Shown here: positions 33,631 through 42,712 of the stretch, one piece after another | Layout: each line of letters begins with the position of its first letter | Position numbering within the stretch: position 1 is the first letter of the stretch | Assembly: GCA_910588855.1 (NCBI GenBank) | Contig: CAJUSR010000008.1 | Coordinates: 1 to 64,000 of the forward strand | Length of the DNA: 64,000 nucleotides | DNA from: an uncultured Kineothrix sp. | Lineage (GTDB): Bacteria; Bacillota; Clostridia; Lachnospirales; Lachnospiraceae | Direction: 5' to 3' | Notes under the pieces: generated by a model | Told to the model about the DNA's origin: nothing | Databases searched by the model: none | What the model saw: only the letters and a program-made list of their open reading frames with translations | Program-made: the position numbers and the translations under genes

Positions 33631-34572
33631 CTATTTTTCTAAATAGACGACTATATAATCAGCCATCCCTTTGCTTCCCGTTTCCGCTCTCCATACCGCA
33701 TCCAATGCATCCGCGGCAAACGGCATGTTAAGTTCTGCCCTGGGCTTCTTATCCCTTAACCACCCTAACATATTTTCCACTCCATATCGCTGGAAAAATT
33801 TAAATTTTATATTATCAGGTTCAAATCCCGCCCCTATAGACAGGTTATTCAAACTAGTCTGCGAAAAAAACCACGGGTGCTGCGTGCTGAACAATTGCTT
33901 CCTTTCATATATTTCCCCTAACAGTTCCCTCATCACAGGTGCCTCTGTAGGTGTTCCTATTATCGCCCTGCCGCCCTTCTTCAAAATAGCATGAATATTT
34001 TTCATAAAGCCCGCCGGCTCCTGCACATGTTCTATCACATCGAAAGAAGTAACCACATCAATACCGCCACCCTCCCTCTGGTTAAAAAGAGGTGTATTAT
34101 CCATGCTTGCAAATTCAGCAATGATATCTTCCATATATGCATAAGCCACCATCCCCTTACGCTCCATAATACGTCTATACTCTTCGGTCGGCTCTACACC
34201 AATAACCGTATCTCCCACCCCTTTAATAAAATCCAGAAAGGCTCCTGCCCCGCTTCCTATATCCGCAACAATTTTATGCCGGAAAATATCGGTTCCCGTA
34301 TATCTGAGTTTGTCCAATGTTTCCCTATCATGATGTGCATAAAATTCGTCTTCGCCTACCCCTTCATCCATAGATTCCCTATATTCCGCACTTTCATAAT
34401 ATCTTTTTTGATCCTCTAACACCGGGTTATGCCAAATAACCCCACAGCAGGTACAACGGTACATAGACACAGGCATCTTTGTATACCGTCCAAGCGCCCC
34501 GTCTCTTATCATCCCATGATACGTTATATTTACGTTATCACTTTTGCAAAGTTTACATTTTATTGCTTTCAT
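33631..34572 (-). CDS. class I SAM methyltransferase with N-terminal zinc ribbon
   Basis: 313 residues. N-terminal zinc-binding segment with CKLC and CTCC pairs (about 6-40). The SAM-binding motif VADIGSGAGAF lies near residue 104, with GVEPTEE after it and SFDVIEHVQEP near 185, the usual order for Methyltransf_23-type enzymes. Methyltransferases with such ribbons act on sugars in many polysaccharide loci. No C-terminal Rossmann module follows, unlike classic sugar C-methyltransferases. Its ATG overlaps the stop of the KpsS-like gene by 4 bases, so translation is coupled. Confidence 0.8.
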   Translation of the reverse strand: MKAIKCKLCKSDNVNITYHGMIRDGALGRYTKMPVSMYRCTCCGVIWHNPVLEDQKRYYESAEYRESMDEGVGEDEFYAHHDRETLDKLRYTGTDIFRHKIVADIGSGAGAFLDFIKGVGDTVIGVEPTEEYRRIMERKGMVAYAYMEDIIAEFASMDNTPLFNQREGGGIDVVTSFDVIEHVQEPAGFMKNIHAILKKGGRAIIGTPTEAPVMRELLGEIYERKQLFSTQHPWFFSQTSLNNLSIGAGFEPDNIKFKFFQRYGVENMLGWLRDKKPRAELNMPFAADALDAVWRAETGSKGMADYIVVYLEK

Positions 34573-36212
34573 TTAAAATAATACTCCCATTCTACAGATA
34601 TCCTATGCTTGCCAGCAGGCAGCCTAATCTCAAATACCCTTTTTCCGTCCGTTTTATCAAAATAGACAAACCCCTCATTCACATCTGTTTTTTCATCATT
34701 TATGGTTATACTGCGTATATCCGCAAACCCGCCCACATCCGCAAACGGATAAAAGTACAGGCATTTCAGGCAATCCTCATTCCTGACTTCAAAGACGCTG
34801 GATATTTTCCCTTCTTCGCTTTTATTTAACGAAAATATTTGAAGCACTTCCAAAGCAGAATCACTATCCGCCGTCAGCTTTGAATATAAAACTTCATAAT
34901 CAAAATTTTCCGGCGCCTGATTTCGTACTAATTTATCTATTAAGCTGCCGCAGCAGCCTCGCTTCATTAAAATATACCGGAATCGTTCTGTTTCATTATT
35001 ATTATAAATAATCCCTTCTTCTAAATCAAAATATTTAAGATAATATTCAAAATGCTTTCTATAAATATCGTACTCGGATACTTTTTTATTGATACGCCAC
35101 TTCCAATACTCCGCATCAAACATCAATTCCGCCGGTATTAAATATCCGAAAATGTAATAATTCAATGCATCTATGTCGGCGCGCTTCGTTTCTTTTATAT
35201 CCTTATTACACATAAACCCAAACGAAGATAAATCCCCTTTCAAGCATACTGCCCGATTCCATAATAACGCCTTTAAAAGAATCTGCGAATTGACACTTAC
35301 TATCCGCTCACAGCTTAACAGGAACGAAATTGGATCATTTCTTTGATGTTCCTTTCTAAATCCTTTGTCCGACCCGTTCCACGGTATATTCGGATGATCC
35401 CGGATAACAATACTATCTTCCTCAAAAAACTGTTTTGCCTCATAATAAACATCTACATCCGTATATTTAAATTTCAAGAAATCATATGGATAGATGGAAT
35501 TGGGTGTTTTGCATATCCCCACTTCATATTTGGGCTTTGCATCCAACAGCCGGAGCAACGGAAGGTTTTTATCCTTCCCAAAAAGGGCTAATAATTCCCT
35601 TCTTGAAAATATTGGGAAAAAGCATTCGCTTTTAAGGTAGTTCCGGCAGGATTGCTCTGCACTTTGAGAAGAACGCATACAGCCACTCAAATCTGCAAAA
35701 TATAATGTCTGCCGATAACCGTGCATTTTTCTAATCGCAGAAAAAGAATACGGTATTACAGGACAGCCATAATGCTCCCCCAGATAATGTATGCTTTTAT
35801 AGCAATCCAGACAATTAAATATCCCTTCCACCCTCTCCCCAGGGCTATTTTTCAGCTCATTATCTATCATCTGTATCAGGCAGTCCTCTAGCTGAAGAAC
35901 ACGCTTTTCAAACAAAAAAAGAAGCGCTTCCGTACGCGAAACGAAACGTTTTTCTATTTCTTCAAAAATGGCATCCGGAACAAACCCCTTCCTTATTTCT
36001 TCATATTCCTTAGAATCAAGACGGCGCATTTCAAACTCATTGTAGAAACGCTCGGCGCAGCCCATAGCATACTCTTTATAGTGCCTTCCTAAATGTTCAT
36101 GGGTTATCACCATCCAATTATTCGCTTTGGCATGGGACAGGTTTTTTAAAAACCATTTCAGCCTCCCTTCCATACCATAATAATCCGTATCAAATATTAT
36201 CATTACAAACAT
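34569..36212 (-). CDS. KpsS-like putative polysaccharide transferase
   Basis: 547 residues. Residues of about 280-370 (IVIRDHPNIP, then CERIVSVNSQILLKALLWNR and VCLKGDLSSFGF) follow the pattern of capsule-synthesis proteins of the KpsS/KpsC type, which are GT-B KDO transferases: a His-Pro, a Ser in the VNS loop, and a Gly near a Phe/Tyr. The last 100 residues look like a beta-rich accessory domain. Placed upstream of the KDO genes, a role in KDO transfer is attractive. Similarity is from motif reading only, so the fold is plausible and the substrate speculative. GGAG lies 10 bases before the ATG. Confidence 0.5.
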   Translation of the reverse strand: MFVMIIFDTDYYGMEGRLKWFLKNLSHAKANNWMVITHEHLGRHYKEYAMGCAERFYNEFEMRRLDSKEYEEIRKGFVPDAIFEEIEKRFVSRTEALLFLFEKRVLQLEDCLIQMIDNELKNSPGERVEGIFNCLDCYKSIHYLGEHYGCPVIPYSFSAIRKMHGYRQTLYFADLSGCMRSSQSAEQSCRNYLKSECFFPIFSRRELLALFGKDKNLPLLRLLDAKPKYEVGICKTPNSIYPYDFLKFKYTDVDVYYEAKQFFEEDSIVIRDHPNIPWNGSDKGFRKEHQRNDPISFLLSCERIVSVNSQILLKALLWNRAVCLKGDLSSFGFMCNKDIKETKRADIDALNYYIFGYLIPAELMFDAEYWKWRINKKVSEYDIYRKHFEYYLKYFDLEEGIIYNNNETERFRYILMKRGCCGSLIDKLVRNQAPENFDYEVLYSKLTADSDSALEVLQIFSLNKSEEGKISSVFEVRNEDCLKCLYFYPFADVGGFADIRSITINDEKTDVNEGFVYFDKTDGKRVFEIRLPAGKHRISVEWEYYFK

Positions 36213-36293
36213 GGGAACACTACTCCTTCCACATATTATTTATGCATTCCTTTCTAGCCGCCCATACTATAAAATCAACCCGCCGCCAGCCGG

Positions 36294-36950
36294 CTACATT
36301 TCGTCAGACTGCAAGTAATCCTTCAGGCAAACCGTCCTATAGGTACTCCACTTTTTCCTGTCAATACAATCATACCATATATCTTCCTGTAATTCGATTT
36401 GCAACAATTTCCCGTAAAAATCTTCCGTAACAAAATCCTTTGGAATAATAACAACCCCTGAATCATCACAAACGGCAATAGAACCCTGGAAAAACCCCTT
36501 CCGCTCTTCTATAATTTCATGAAAACCGCTCTTATCCACCGGCTGGTTAAAACATCCTACCGGCGAAACGCCATTGCACCAAATCGGATAATTTTCTTTT
36601 ATCAAACAATGGGCATCCCGCATCCTGCCCGTGCAGACCACCGCTTTATTCCCCATATACAGCAAAATGTATTTGGACACAAGATCCCCTATCACTGCCC
36701 TGTTATGGACATCTATAGCATCAATAAATATTACTTTGCCAGATACCGGCTCCGCATCTAAATCTTCATGCACCGTCCAGTTCGAGTCCTGAATGGCATA
36801 TAAGTATTGCACTTCCCCCACAGCAAAGTGCCCTCTGTTCAATGGAAATACATTCTCAACTACCCCTGTTTTTCCCAGGCAGTCCGCAACTTCCGTAGTT
36901 GAAACACGGTTTTTCGTAATATACTCTATAATCTTTTCCTTACTTTCCAT
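36294..36950 (-). CDS. RraA-like / HMG-aldolase family protein
   Basis: About 218 residues of the RraA-like fold: STTEVADCLGKTG at the N terminus, GDLVSKYILLYMGNKAVVCT with the metal-binding GRMRD motif, and NGVSPVG. The family includes 4-hydroxy-4-methyl-2-oxoglutarate aldolase, oxaloacetate decarboxylase and the RNase E regulator RraA. Its place between a KpsS-like and an FkbM-like gene suggests it handles a 2-keto acid sugar or a pyruvyl group, but nothing in the sequence proves it. The start at 36950 has GAGG 11 bases upstream; the frame to 37046 would overlap the preceding gene by 44 bases. Confidence 0.7.
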   Translation of the reverse strand: MESKEKIIEYITKNRVSTTEVADCLGKTGVVENVFPLNRGHFAVGEVQYLYAIQDSNWTVHEDLDAEPVSGKVIFIDAIDVHNRAVIGDLVSKYILLYMGNKAVVCTGRMRDAHCLIKENYPIWCNGVSPVGCFNQPVDKSGFHEIIEERKGFFQGSIAVCDDSGVVIIPKDFVTEDFYGKLLQIELQEDIWYDCIDRKKWSTYRTVCLKDYLQSDEM

Positions 36951-37002
36951 TTCCTTACCCGCCTCTTGCAATTTATTTATGGATATCTGTGTCTCCCCTT
37001 TC

Positions 37003-38103
37003 CTATACCGCCAATAAAAGCAGTCTTGCCGGCATTGCATCCGCAAACCTCAAATAGATTTTATACGTCGGATTTATTGCCTTTATTAGCATCGGTATTG
37101 AAAGCAACGCATACTCATCAAAGCCCACAGTAACCGCCAATTTTGGCTTGCTTTGCACCATTATCCCCTTCATTCCCTCAATGGTTTCTTTTACGCCCAC
37201 CAAAAAATTTATTTTCACAAGCGTTACCGTCTCACCATTTAACATACTATCCAATGTATCTACTGCAATCTCCGTGTCCTCTCCACTTTTGCTCATAGAA
37301 TCAATGCTTGAACTTTCCTCCGTGTCACTGAATGACAGCGTATCTTTTTTATTCCAGGTACCTTTTTTTTCCAGTGCAATATTTTCCAGTTTTTTCTCTT
37401 CTACATATTCTTTTAAAAGTTGAAAACTTTTCTCTTCCGGCTCAAAAGCATATATTTTTTTGTAATGATTGTTTACAGACTTTAAAAACAACTCCAAACT
37501 GTCGCCTGTATATGCCCCCACATCAATATAAACTTCTTCTTCCCCTGCCTTATACACAGGATTTGTAAAATAATTTGTTCCCTCCCCACTGTATATATCG
37601 ACAATATAATCTATTTTTTCTGTTATCTTACATTTCAGGTAGGCAATCATACACTCCTGCGACTCTCTATCCTCCAAAAGGCTGAAATTTCTATAGTACC
37701 CCTCCTTGTTCTTTTCAAAAAATGCCTTTTCCATCTTTTGATATTGCCCATAGCATACATTCGGAATACAAAAAATATTTTGGATGTTCTTACATCTTTT
37801 TTTTATCTCTGTCTTTAGTTCATATTTACTATGTCCAAATACCACATTAAATTTATCAAACTGATTTTCGATTGCGGAAAGGGACTGTACCGGAATGCCA
37901 TCCCTTTCTTTTAATCCGGGATTGCCATCCACCCAATAGCTGCTCACCTTTATATGATAATAATCCAAATATTTCTTAATGCTGTATGATAAACTTCCCA
38001 TCCCCCATATGACAAAAGGATATTCGCTTTGCTGCATTTCCTGTACCAGTAAACCGTTCCCCTCTGCCTTTTGAACTTCTTCGTAAAATTCATTCTTATC
38101 CAT
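37003..38103 (-). CDS. Rossmann-like module fused to FkbM-like methyltransferase (3)
   Basis: 366 residues. The N-terminal module (about 25-130) has FVIWGMGSLSYSIKKYL and WVDGNPG. The FkbM-like domain has VYIDVGAYTGDSLELFL and IYAFEPEEKSF. The usual D-I-E-G-A-E motif is replaced by KINFLVGVKETI, and the closing H is missing (VTVGFDEYAL). The catalytic site therefore looks altered, and methyl transfer is doubtful. Around residue 255 it has a Ser-rich acidic insert. It lies 52 bases before the RraA-like gene and 57 bases after the ATP-grasp gene. Confidence 0.75.
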   Translation of the reverse strand: MDKNEFYEEVQKAEGNGLLVQEMQQSEYPFVIWGMGSLSYSIKKYLDYYHIKVSSYWVDGNPGLKERDGIPVQSLSAIENQFDKFNVVFGHSKYELKTEIKKRCKNIQNIFCIPNVCYGQYQKMEKAFFEKNKEGYYRNFSLLEDRESQECMIAYLKCKITEKIDYIVDIYSGEGTNYFTNPVYKAGEEEVYIDVGAYTGDSLELFLKSVNNHYKKIYAFEPEEKSFQLLKEYVEEKKLENIALEKKGTWNKKDTLSFSDTEESSSIDSMSKSGEDTEIAVDTLDSMLNGETVTLVKINFLVGVKETIEGMKGIMVQSKPKLAVTVGFDEYALLSIPMLIKAINPTYKIYLRFADAMPARLLLLAV

Positions 38104-38160
38104 AGCGGTATTCCCTCTTTTCCGAAAAACACATACGATAATTCTATGCTGCTTTAAGCG

Positions 38161-39384
38161 CTATAAAACTATCCGGAATCTCGTTTCCACCTCATGTATG
38201 ATATGGTTCAGCTCCTCTGCATTCTCCCCATATGCAATATAATAGCCAATCCTTTTGCTATCATCGTTGGCATTTAAAATATCGTCCCCTTTTTTGCAAT
38301 AAACGGCATAATCCACAATATTCCTGCATTCCCTTAAATAATCCTCACCTTGTATTTCTTTTACAATCCCTTCTTTTCCATTTGTATCAAAAAAGTTCAG
38401 CACGGCGCGTCTTTTCATAGCTTTTTCAGAAACTACAATATTTTCTTTGCATCTTTTCCCTAAAGTTTTATCTATAAGATAATCATATACATCCACACCC
38501 GAAACAAGCGGTACGATATAGGCTGAAATCAAATTCCCTCCGCCCCTTGCACCAATTTCCATCAGATAATATTTCCCGTCTCTATATTTATACTCCGCAT
38601 GGGTTAACCCAAACGGCAACCCGGATAATTCCACAAACCGATTGTTTATCTCCCTTAGCCTGTCATAATCATATACCTCACTCGTACATGAAAAATAAAG
38701 GGAACAGGCTATGTTCTCATTATACCTATAATGTCTTTTTTCTGATATTGCCAGGGATATATGCCCATTGGCAGTCTTTATCCCATCAACGGTAAATTCG
38801 GTTCCTTCAATATATTCCTCCAAAAGTATACTTTTCTCCTTTTTTGAAAAAGAAATGGAATCCTCAAAATAAAACCGGACATCCTCCTCATGGTTAATTG
38901 AATGAACCCCTCTGCTGCTATTGGCATCCAATGGCTTCATTATCATCTTTTTGCCAAAGGAATGGAAGGCTTCCATAGCATCCTGCAATTGACTGCACTT
39001 ATAAAATAACGGAGTGCCGAAACCATGTTTTTGCCCAAATACCCGCATTTTATATTTATCTGTGTAGAGTTCCCCCATCTCCATCCCTATGGATTCCAAC
39101 CCCATTTTTTCCGATAAAAAAGCAATCGTAGGAACAGCTATATCGCATTCGTCCGACATAATTGCTTTCGGCGCATATTCAACCGCCAGTTGAAGGCATT
39201 TTTCCTTGTCCGTAATATCTACAATGCAATATTCATCCGCATATGGAAACGCCGGAGAATCCGGGAACAGATTAAAAACAATAACCCTGTGCCCCTTTTC
39301 TTTCAACCTTTGAATCAATGGAACCTGCCATTTTGTTCCTGCCAATATAATCACACTTTCACTTTGTTCCCTTGCCGTATACAT
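38161..39384 (-). CDS. ATP-grasp ligase
   Basis: 407 residues with the ATP-grasp layout: an N-terminal Rossmann-like domain (VIILAGTKWQVPLIQRL), KYKMRVFGQKHGFGTP, the phosphate-binding loop near IMKPLDANSSRGV, ILLEEYIEGTEFTVDG and the metal-binding LMEIGARGGG. Such enzymes form an acyl-phosphate and then an amide or thioester. In a glycan locus it may attach an amino acid or amine to a sugar acid (inference). It is preceded by a 158-base gap with a promoter-like sequence at 39511-39539, so it may start a transcript. Confidence 0.85.
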   Translation of the reverse strand: MYTAREQSESVIILAGTKWQVPLIQRLKEKGHRVIVFNLFPDSPAFPYADEYCIVDITDKEKCLQLAVEYAPKAIMSDECDIAVPTIAFLSEKMGLESIGMEMGELYTDKYKMRVFGQKHGFGTPLFYKCSQLQDAMEAFHSFGKKMIMKPLDANSSRGVHSINHEEDVRFYFEDSISFSKKEKSILLEEYIEGTEFTVDGIKTANGHISLAISEKRHYRYNENIACSLYFSCTSEVYDYDRLREINNRFVELSGLPFGLTHAEYKYRDGKYYLMEIGARGGGNLISAYIVPLVSGVDVYDYLIDKTLGKRCKENIVVSEKAMKRRAVLNFFDTNGKEGIVKEIQGEDYLRECRNIVDYAVYCKKGDDILNANDDSKRIGYYIAYGENAEELNHIIHEVETRFRIVL

Positions 39385-39510
39385 ATATCCCCACCCACTC
39401 AGTTTTATCCAGTATATCTACAATGCGTATTCATCTGCCTCATCTTCTAAAACCTTATATATTAGAGCCGCTCAGTTTTGTTTTAAAAGCTTTTCCTATG
39501 TATCTTTTAT

Positions 39511-39539
39511 ATTATACTGTATTATGCTGCACGTTTAAA
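39511..39539 (-). promoter_or_regulatory. promoter-like sequence upstream of ATP-grasp gene
   Basis: Minus strand: a TTTAAA -35-like box (39534-39539), a 17-base spacer and a perfect TATAAT -10 box (39511-39516), about 127 bases before the ATG at 39384 and just past the truncated FkbM frame. The -35 box is weak. Confidence 0.4.
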
Positions 39540-39542
39540 ATA

Positions 39543-40220
39543 TTAATATTTTTGGCGCATAACCATGTCAAGATTTACTTTCTGGCATATCATCTTATAC
39601 ATATGTTCCAGCGGTTCAAACGCATATATTTTTTTGTAGTTCCCATTCGTCCATTCAGCAAAATTAAAGATTGTTTTCCCGTTAAAAGCGCCTGCATCAA
39701 TATATATTTCCTCAGGTTCCGGTTCAAACACATCAAAATATTGTGTGCCCCGTATACCCAAGATTTTTTTAAACTCCGGCAATACTATATTTTTATAGGG
39801 AAACCCCCTCCGTACTAATTCGACATACATTTCCATGCCATATCGTGAAGATGCAATCACTATCGCATAGTTTCTGTATTTTTCAACCACTTCGTCAATA
39901 GACAATACTTTCTTTCCATCCACTATCCCACCGAATTTATAACTATCGCAAAAATAAAGTACCTTGTATCCCCAGGCAGATAATAGTTTATTTGCCTCTT
40001 TCCCGTCATGTCCGCAGCCAAATATAATTATATCCCTCCGCTCCATATCCTTTTCAAAATCCCACGCCCTCCAATCATCATATAATCCGCAAACGGTTTT
40101 TATATAATTCTCCTGATTATGGTCCAGCAAATATGAAATCCTCGCTTCAAACAAAATTTTTGATTCTTTATCCAATAAACGTTCATATATCGCCGTCATT
40201 CTTTGATAATAATTTATCAT
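39543..40220 (-). pseudogene. truncated FkbM methyltransferase with N-terminal Rossmann-like module (4)
   Basis: The N-terminal module is intact (IIIFGCGHDGKEANKLL, YFCDSYKFGG, about residues 60-160). The FkbM domain begins normally (IYIDAGAFNGKTIF, then IYAFEPLEHMY) but the frame stops about 20 residues later, before the DIEGAE motif and the C-terminal third seen in the paralogues. No continuation is visible in the other frames of the 158 bases downstream, so this looks like a deletion rather than a simple frameshift. The start at 40220 has GGAGG 8 bases upstream. The Rossmann-like module could still be made and be active alone. Confidence 0.7.
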
Positions 40221-40290
40221 CTCTGCATCCTCCATCTAACCGCTCCAATCAAAGGCTATTGGCTCAACATCCGCTTCCCAAAACCTGCCA

Positions 40291-41556
40291 TCACATTATT
40301 TCCGTTACTCCATACGGATAGATATAATGAAATTCCCCATTCTTTTCAAAATACCCTCTGATTTCATCCCAATTCTGAATATTTACGGCAATAATGATTC
40401 CCACATCTTCTGCCGGATAAGGCACCTCATCCAATCCAACCACCGGCTTCCCCATCACTTTTTGCCCGGAAGGTTCCGATACGATAAAGGCTTCAAAATC
40501 TTTGCTATGATTAAGCAGCTGTCTGGCAACCCTTTGCCCAAATTTTCCCGCTCCCCATATATATATGCGAGAATATTTTTCAGCAAACGTTTTCATCAAT
40601 GCCGGATAATACTCTTCCACATACATCTGCTTATAAACCATTTCCATCCGCGTCAAAAATTCTTTGTATTGGTTTTCCGTTTGGACATTGCACCGCCGGA
40701 TGATATTTTCTATTTCATAAACATCCAAATTGCGGCATAAATATATGCTGTCTAACACAAATAATGACTCCTTGTATACAATCGCATGATGATATTCCCC
40801 TTTTGTATACGCATCATACCGGCGCAGGAAATTTAACACCTTTCCCCGCAGCATAATTCCTTTTTCAATATCACTGCTATGCGTCATAGTCCAGCTTCCC
40901 TCATGCATTGCACGATACACTGACATAATACGGGATGAAAAATAAATCTTCCCTTTAGTAATCGCATACAGTTCATGTGCATAATCCCCTAAGCCACCTT
41001 GCATGAAAAACTTGTCCATACAAATAGCGTCCCTCCTATACATCATTGATGCGGTCGGAACATCACCACGATATTGGATGATTACTTCTTCATTTGTCAA
41101 ATATTTCTCCCCAAAATATGGGTGTATTGGATAAATTGTAGCATCCCTGCAATCAATGCAGACTGCATCATGGCAGACAGCCGCACATTCCGGATGGCTC
41201 TCCAAATAGTTTACCTGCATCTGCAATTTGTCCGGATCAATCCAAAAATCATCCCCTTCACATAATGCTATATATTTTCCCTTACAAACCGGATACAGAT
41301 AATCTTGCAGCATGTTCCCATCCTCTATTATCTTACTCAGCTGATTTTCCCTTTGATATATCCCGTATATTTTATTCGGATACTTTATCTCATACCGCCT
41401 GATAATATCTGCCGTCCGGTCTGTCGATGCATCATCATGGATTAAAATTTCGTAATCGAACTCTGTCTTCTGCGATAAAAACCCCTCAATTGCATCCTTA
41501 ATATACTTCTCATGATTATATGTTAAACATGCTATAGAAACCAATGGTTTGCCCAT
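40291..41556 (-). CDS. family 2 glycosyltransferase with C-terminal Rossmann-like module (copy 2)
   Basis: About 421 residues. GT-A motifs VSIACLTYNHEKYIKDAI, DDASTDRTA and EGDDFW. The C-terminal module starts YIWGAGKFGQRVARQLL. It is a full-length paralogue of 25018-26343, with near-identical stretches such as the end HYIYPYGVTEI, but lacks the 24-base repeat. The start at 41556 has GGAGAGG 6 bases upstream; an in-frame TTG further up is unlikely. It lies 18 bases after the aminotransferase gene. The pair probably adds similar sugars to different acceptors. Confidence 0.85.
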   Translation of the reverse strand: MGKPLVSIACLTYNHEKYIKDAIEGFLSQKTEFDYEILIHDDASTDRTADIIRRYEIKYPNKIYGIYQRENQLSKIIEDGNMLQDYLYPVCKGKYIALCEGDDFWIDPDKLQMQVNYLESHPECAAVCHDAVCIDCRDATIYPIHPYFGEKYLTNEEVIIQYRGDVPTASMMYRRDAICMDKFFMQGGLGDYAHELYAITKGKIYFSSRIMSVYRAMHEGSWTMTHSSDIEKGIMLRGKVLNFLRRYDAYTKGEYHHAIVYKESLFVLDSIYLCRNLDVYEIENIIRRCNVQTENQYKEFLTRMEMVYKQMYVEEYYPALMKTFAEKYSRIYIWGAGKFGQRVARQLLNHSKDFEAFIVSEPSGQKVMGKPVVGLDEVPYPAEDVGIIIAVNIQNWDEIRGYFEKNGEFHYIYPYGVTEIM

Positions 41557-41574
41557 AACACACCTCTCCAATTA

Positions 41575-42678
41575 TTATTTAATAATATCAATAATTTTTA
41601 CCATCTGCTCTATTTTCATCTCATCGTGAAAGGGCAGGCACAGTATTTGATTCGCCAGCTTTCTTGCCTGTTCCAAGCATGCCCTTCCATACTTGTTTCT
41701 GAAACATTCCTGATCAGATGTCAAGGGGTAAAAATACTTTCTCGCATAAATACAGTTTTCTCTTAAAGCATCATACAGCTCATCTCTTGTCATACAATAA
41801 TCTTCTTCAATTAAAACCGGAAAGTATGCATAATTACTGCAAACATCTTCATTCTGCTCAAATAATCCAATGCCCTTAATAGTTTCCACATTTTTTCTGT
41901 AAAAATGATATCTTTTCCGCCGTTCTTCCAGAACATTACCTATGTATTTCAAATTACACAATCCCATAATCGCCGAAAACTCATTCATCTTTGCATTTGC
42001 TCCAACTTCTGTGACTAAATCCTCCCCTCGGATGCCAAAGTTTTTCAGATTATATAGTTTTTCATAAAATCTATGTTCGGAAAATGCAACTGCCCCACCT
42101 TCAATCGTATTATACACTTTTGTTGCATGGAAACTAAATATCGAAGCATCGCCATAATTTCCTATCCCTTTGCCCTTATATTTCACACCGAATGCATGGG
42201 CTGCATCATAAATCACCCTAAGATTGTATTTATCTGCTATTTCTTGTATTGCGTCCACGTTGCATACGTTTCCATATACATGTACGGGAACAATCGCCAC
42301 GGTACGTTCTGTAATCAGATTCTCTATCTTCGTTTCATCCATCGTTCCATCGCTTCGTTTCACATCACAGAAGACCGGCTGCAGGTGATTCCGGACAATT
42401 GCATGGGTAGTAGAAATAAACGTAAACGGAGTGGTAATAACCTCAGCCCCTTCCGGGAAATCAAATAACTGGATTGCCAGCTCCAATGCCATATGCCCAT
42501 TCACCATAAGTGAGAGTTCCTGCACATCCAGATATCCTTTCAGTTTTTCTTCCAATTCCTTATGATATTGCCCCATATTGGTAATCTGGCGATTATCCCA
42601 CAACGGTTTGATTGCTTCAATGTATTCTTCATAAGGCGGCATACTGGAACGTGTTACCAGTATTTTTTCATTATGCAT
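41575..42678 (-). CDS. DegT/DnrJ/EryC1-family sugar aminotransferase
   Basis: 367 residues, PLP-dependent. The catalytic Lys is in FHATKVYNTIEGG (near residue 187). VNGHMALELAIQLF, ITTPFTFISTTHAI, AIVPVHVYGN and VIYDAAHAFGVKYKGKG are conserved. It transfers an amino group from glutamate to a 4-keto (or 3-keto) NDP-hexose, as VioA-type and PerA-type enzymes do. No matching 4,6-dehydratase is in the window, so the keto sugar must come from elsewhere. GGAG lies 8 bases before the ATG. Confidence 0.9.
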   Translation of the reverse strand: MHNEKILVTRSSMPPYEEYIEAIKPLWDNRQITNMGQYHKELEEKLKGYLDVQELSLMVNGHMALELAIQLFDFPEGAEVITTPFTFISTTHAIVRNHLQPVFCDVKRSDGTMDETKIENLITERTVAIVPVHVYGNVCNVDAIQEIADKYNLRVIYDAAHAFGVKYKGKGIGNYGDASIFSFHATKVYNTIEGGAVAFSEHRFYEKLYNLKNFGIRGEDLVTEVGANAKMNEFSAIMGLCNLKYIGNVLEERRKRYHFYRKNVETIKGIGLFEQNEDVCSNYAYFPVLIEEDYCMTRDELYDALRENCIYARKYFYPLTSDQECFRNKYGRACLEQARKLANQILCLPFHDEMKIEQMVKIIDIIK

Positions 42679-42712
42679 TACTCTTTCTCCAATTCTTTGC
42701 CTACTCTAACAT

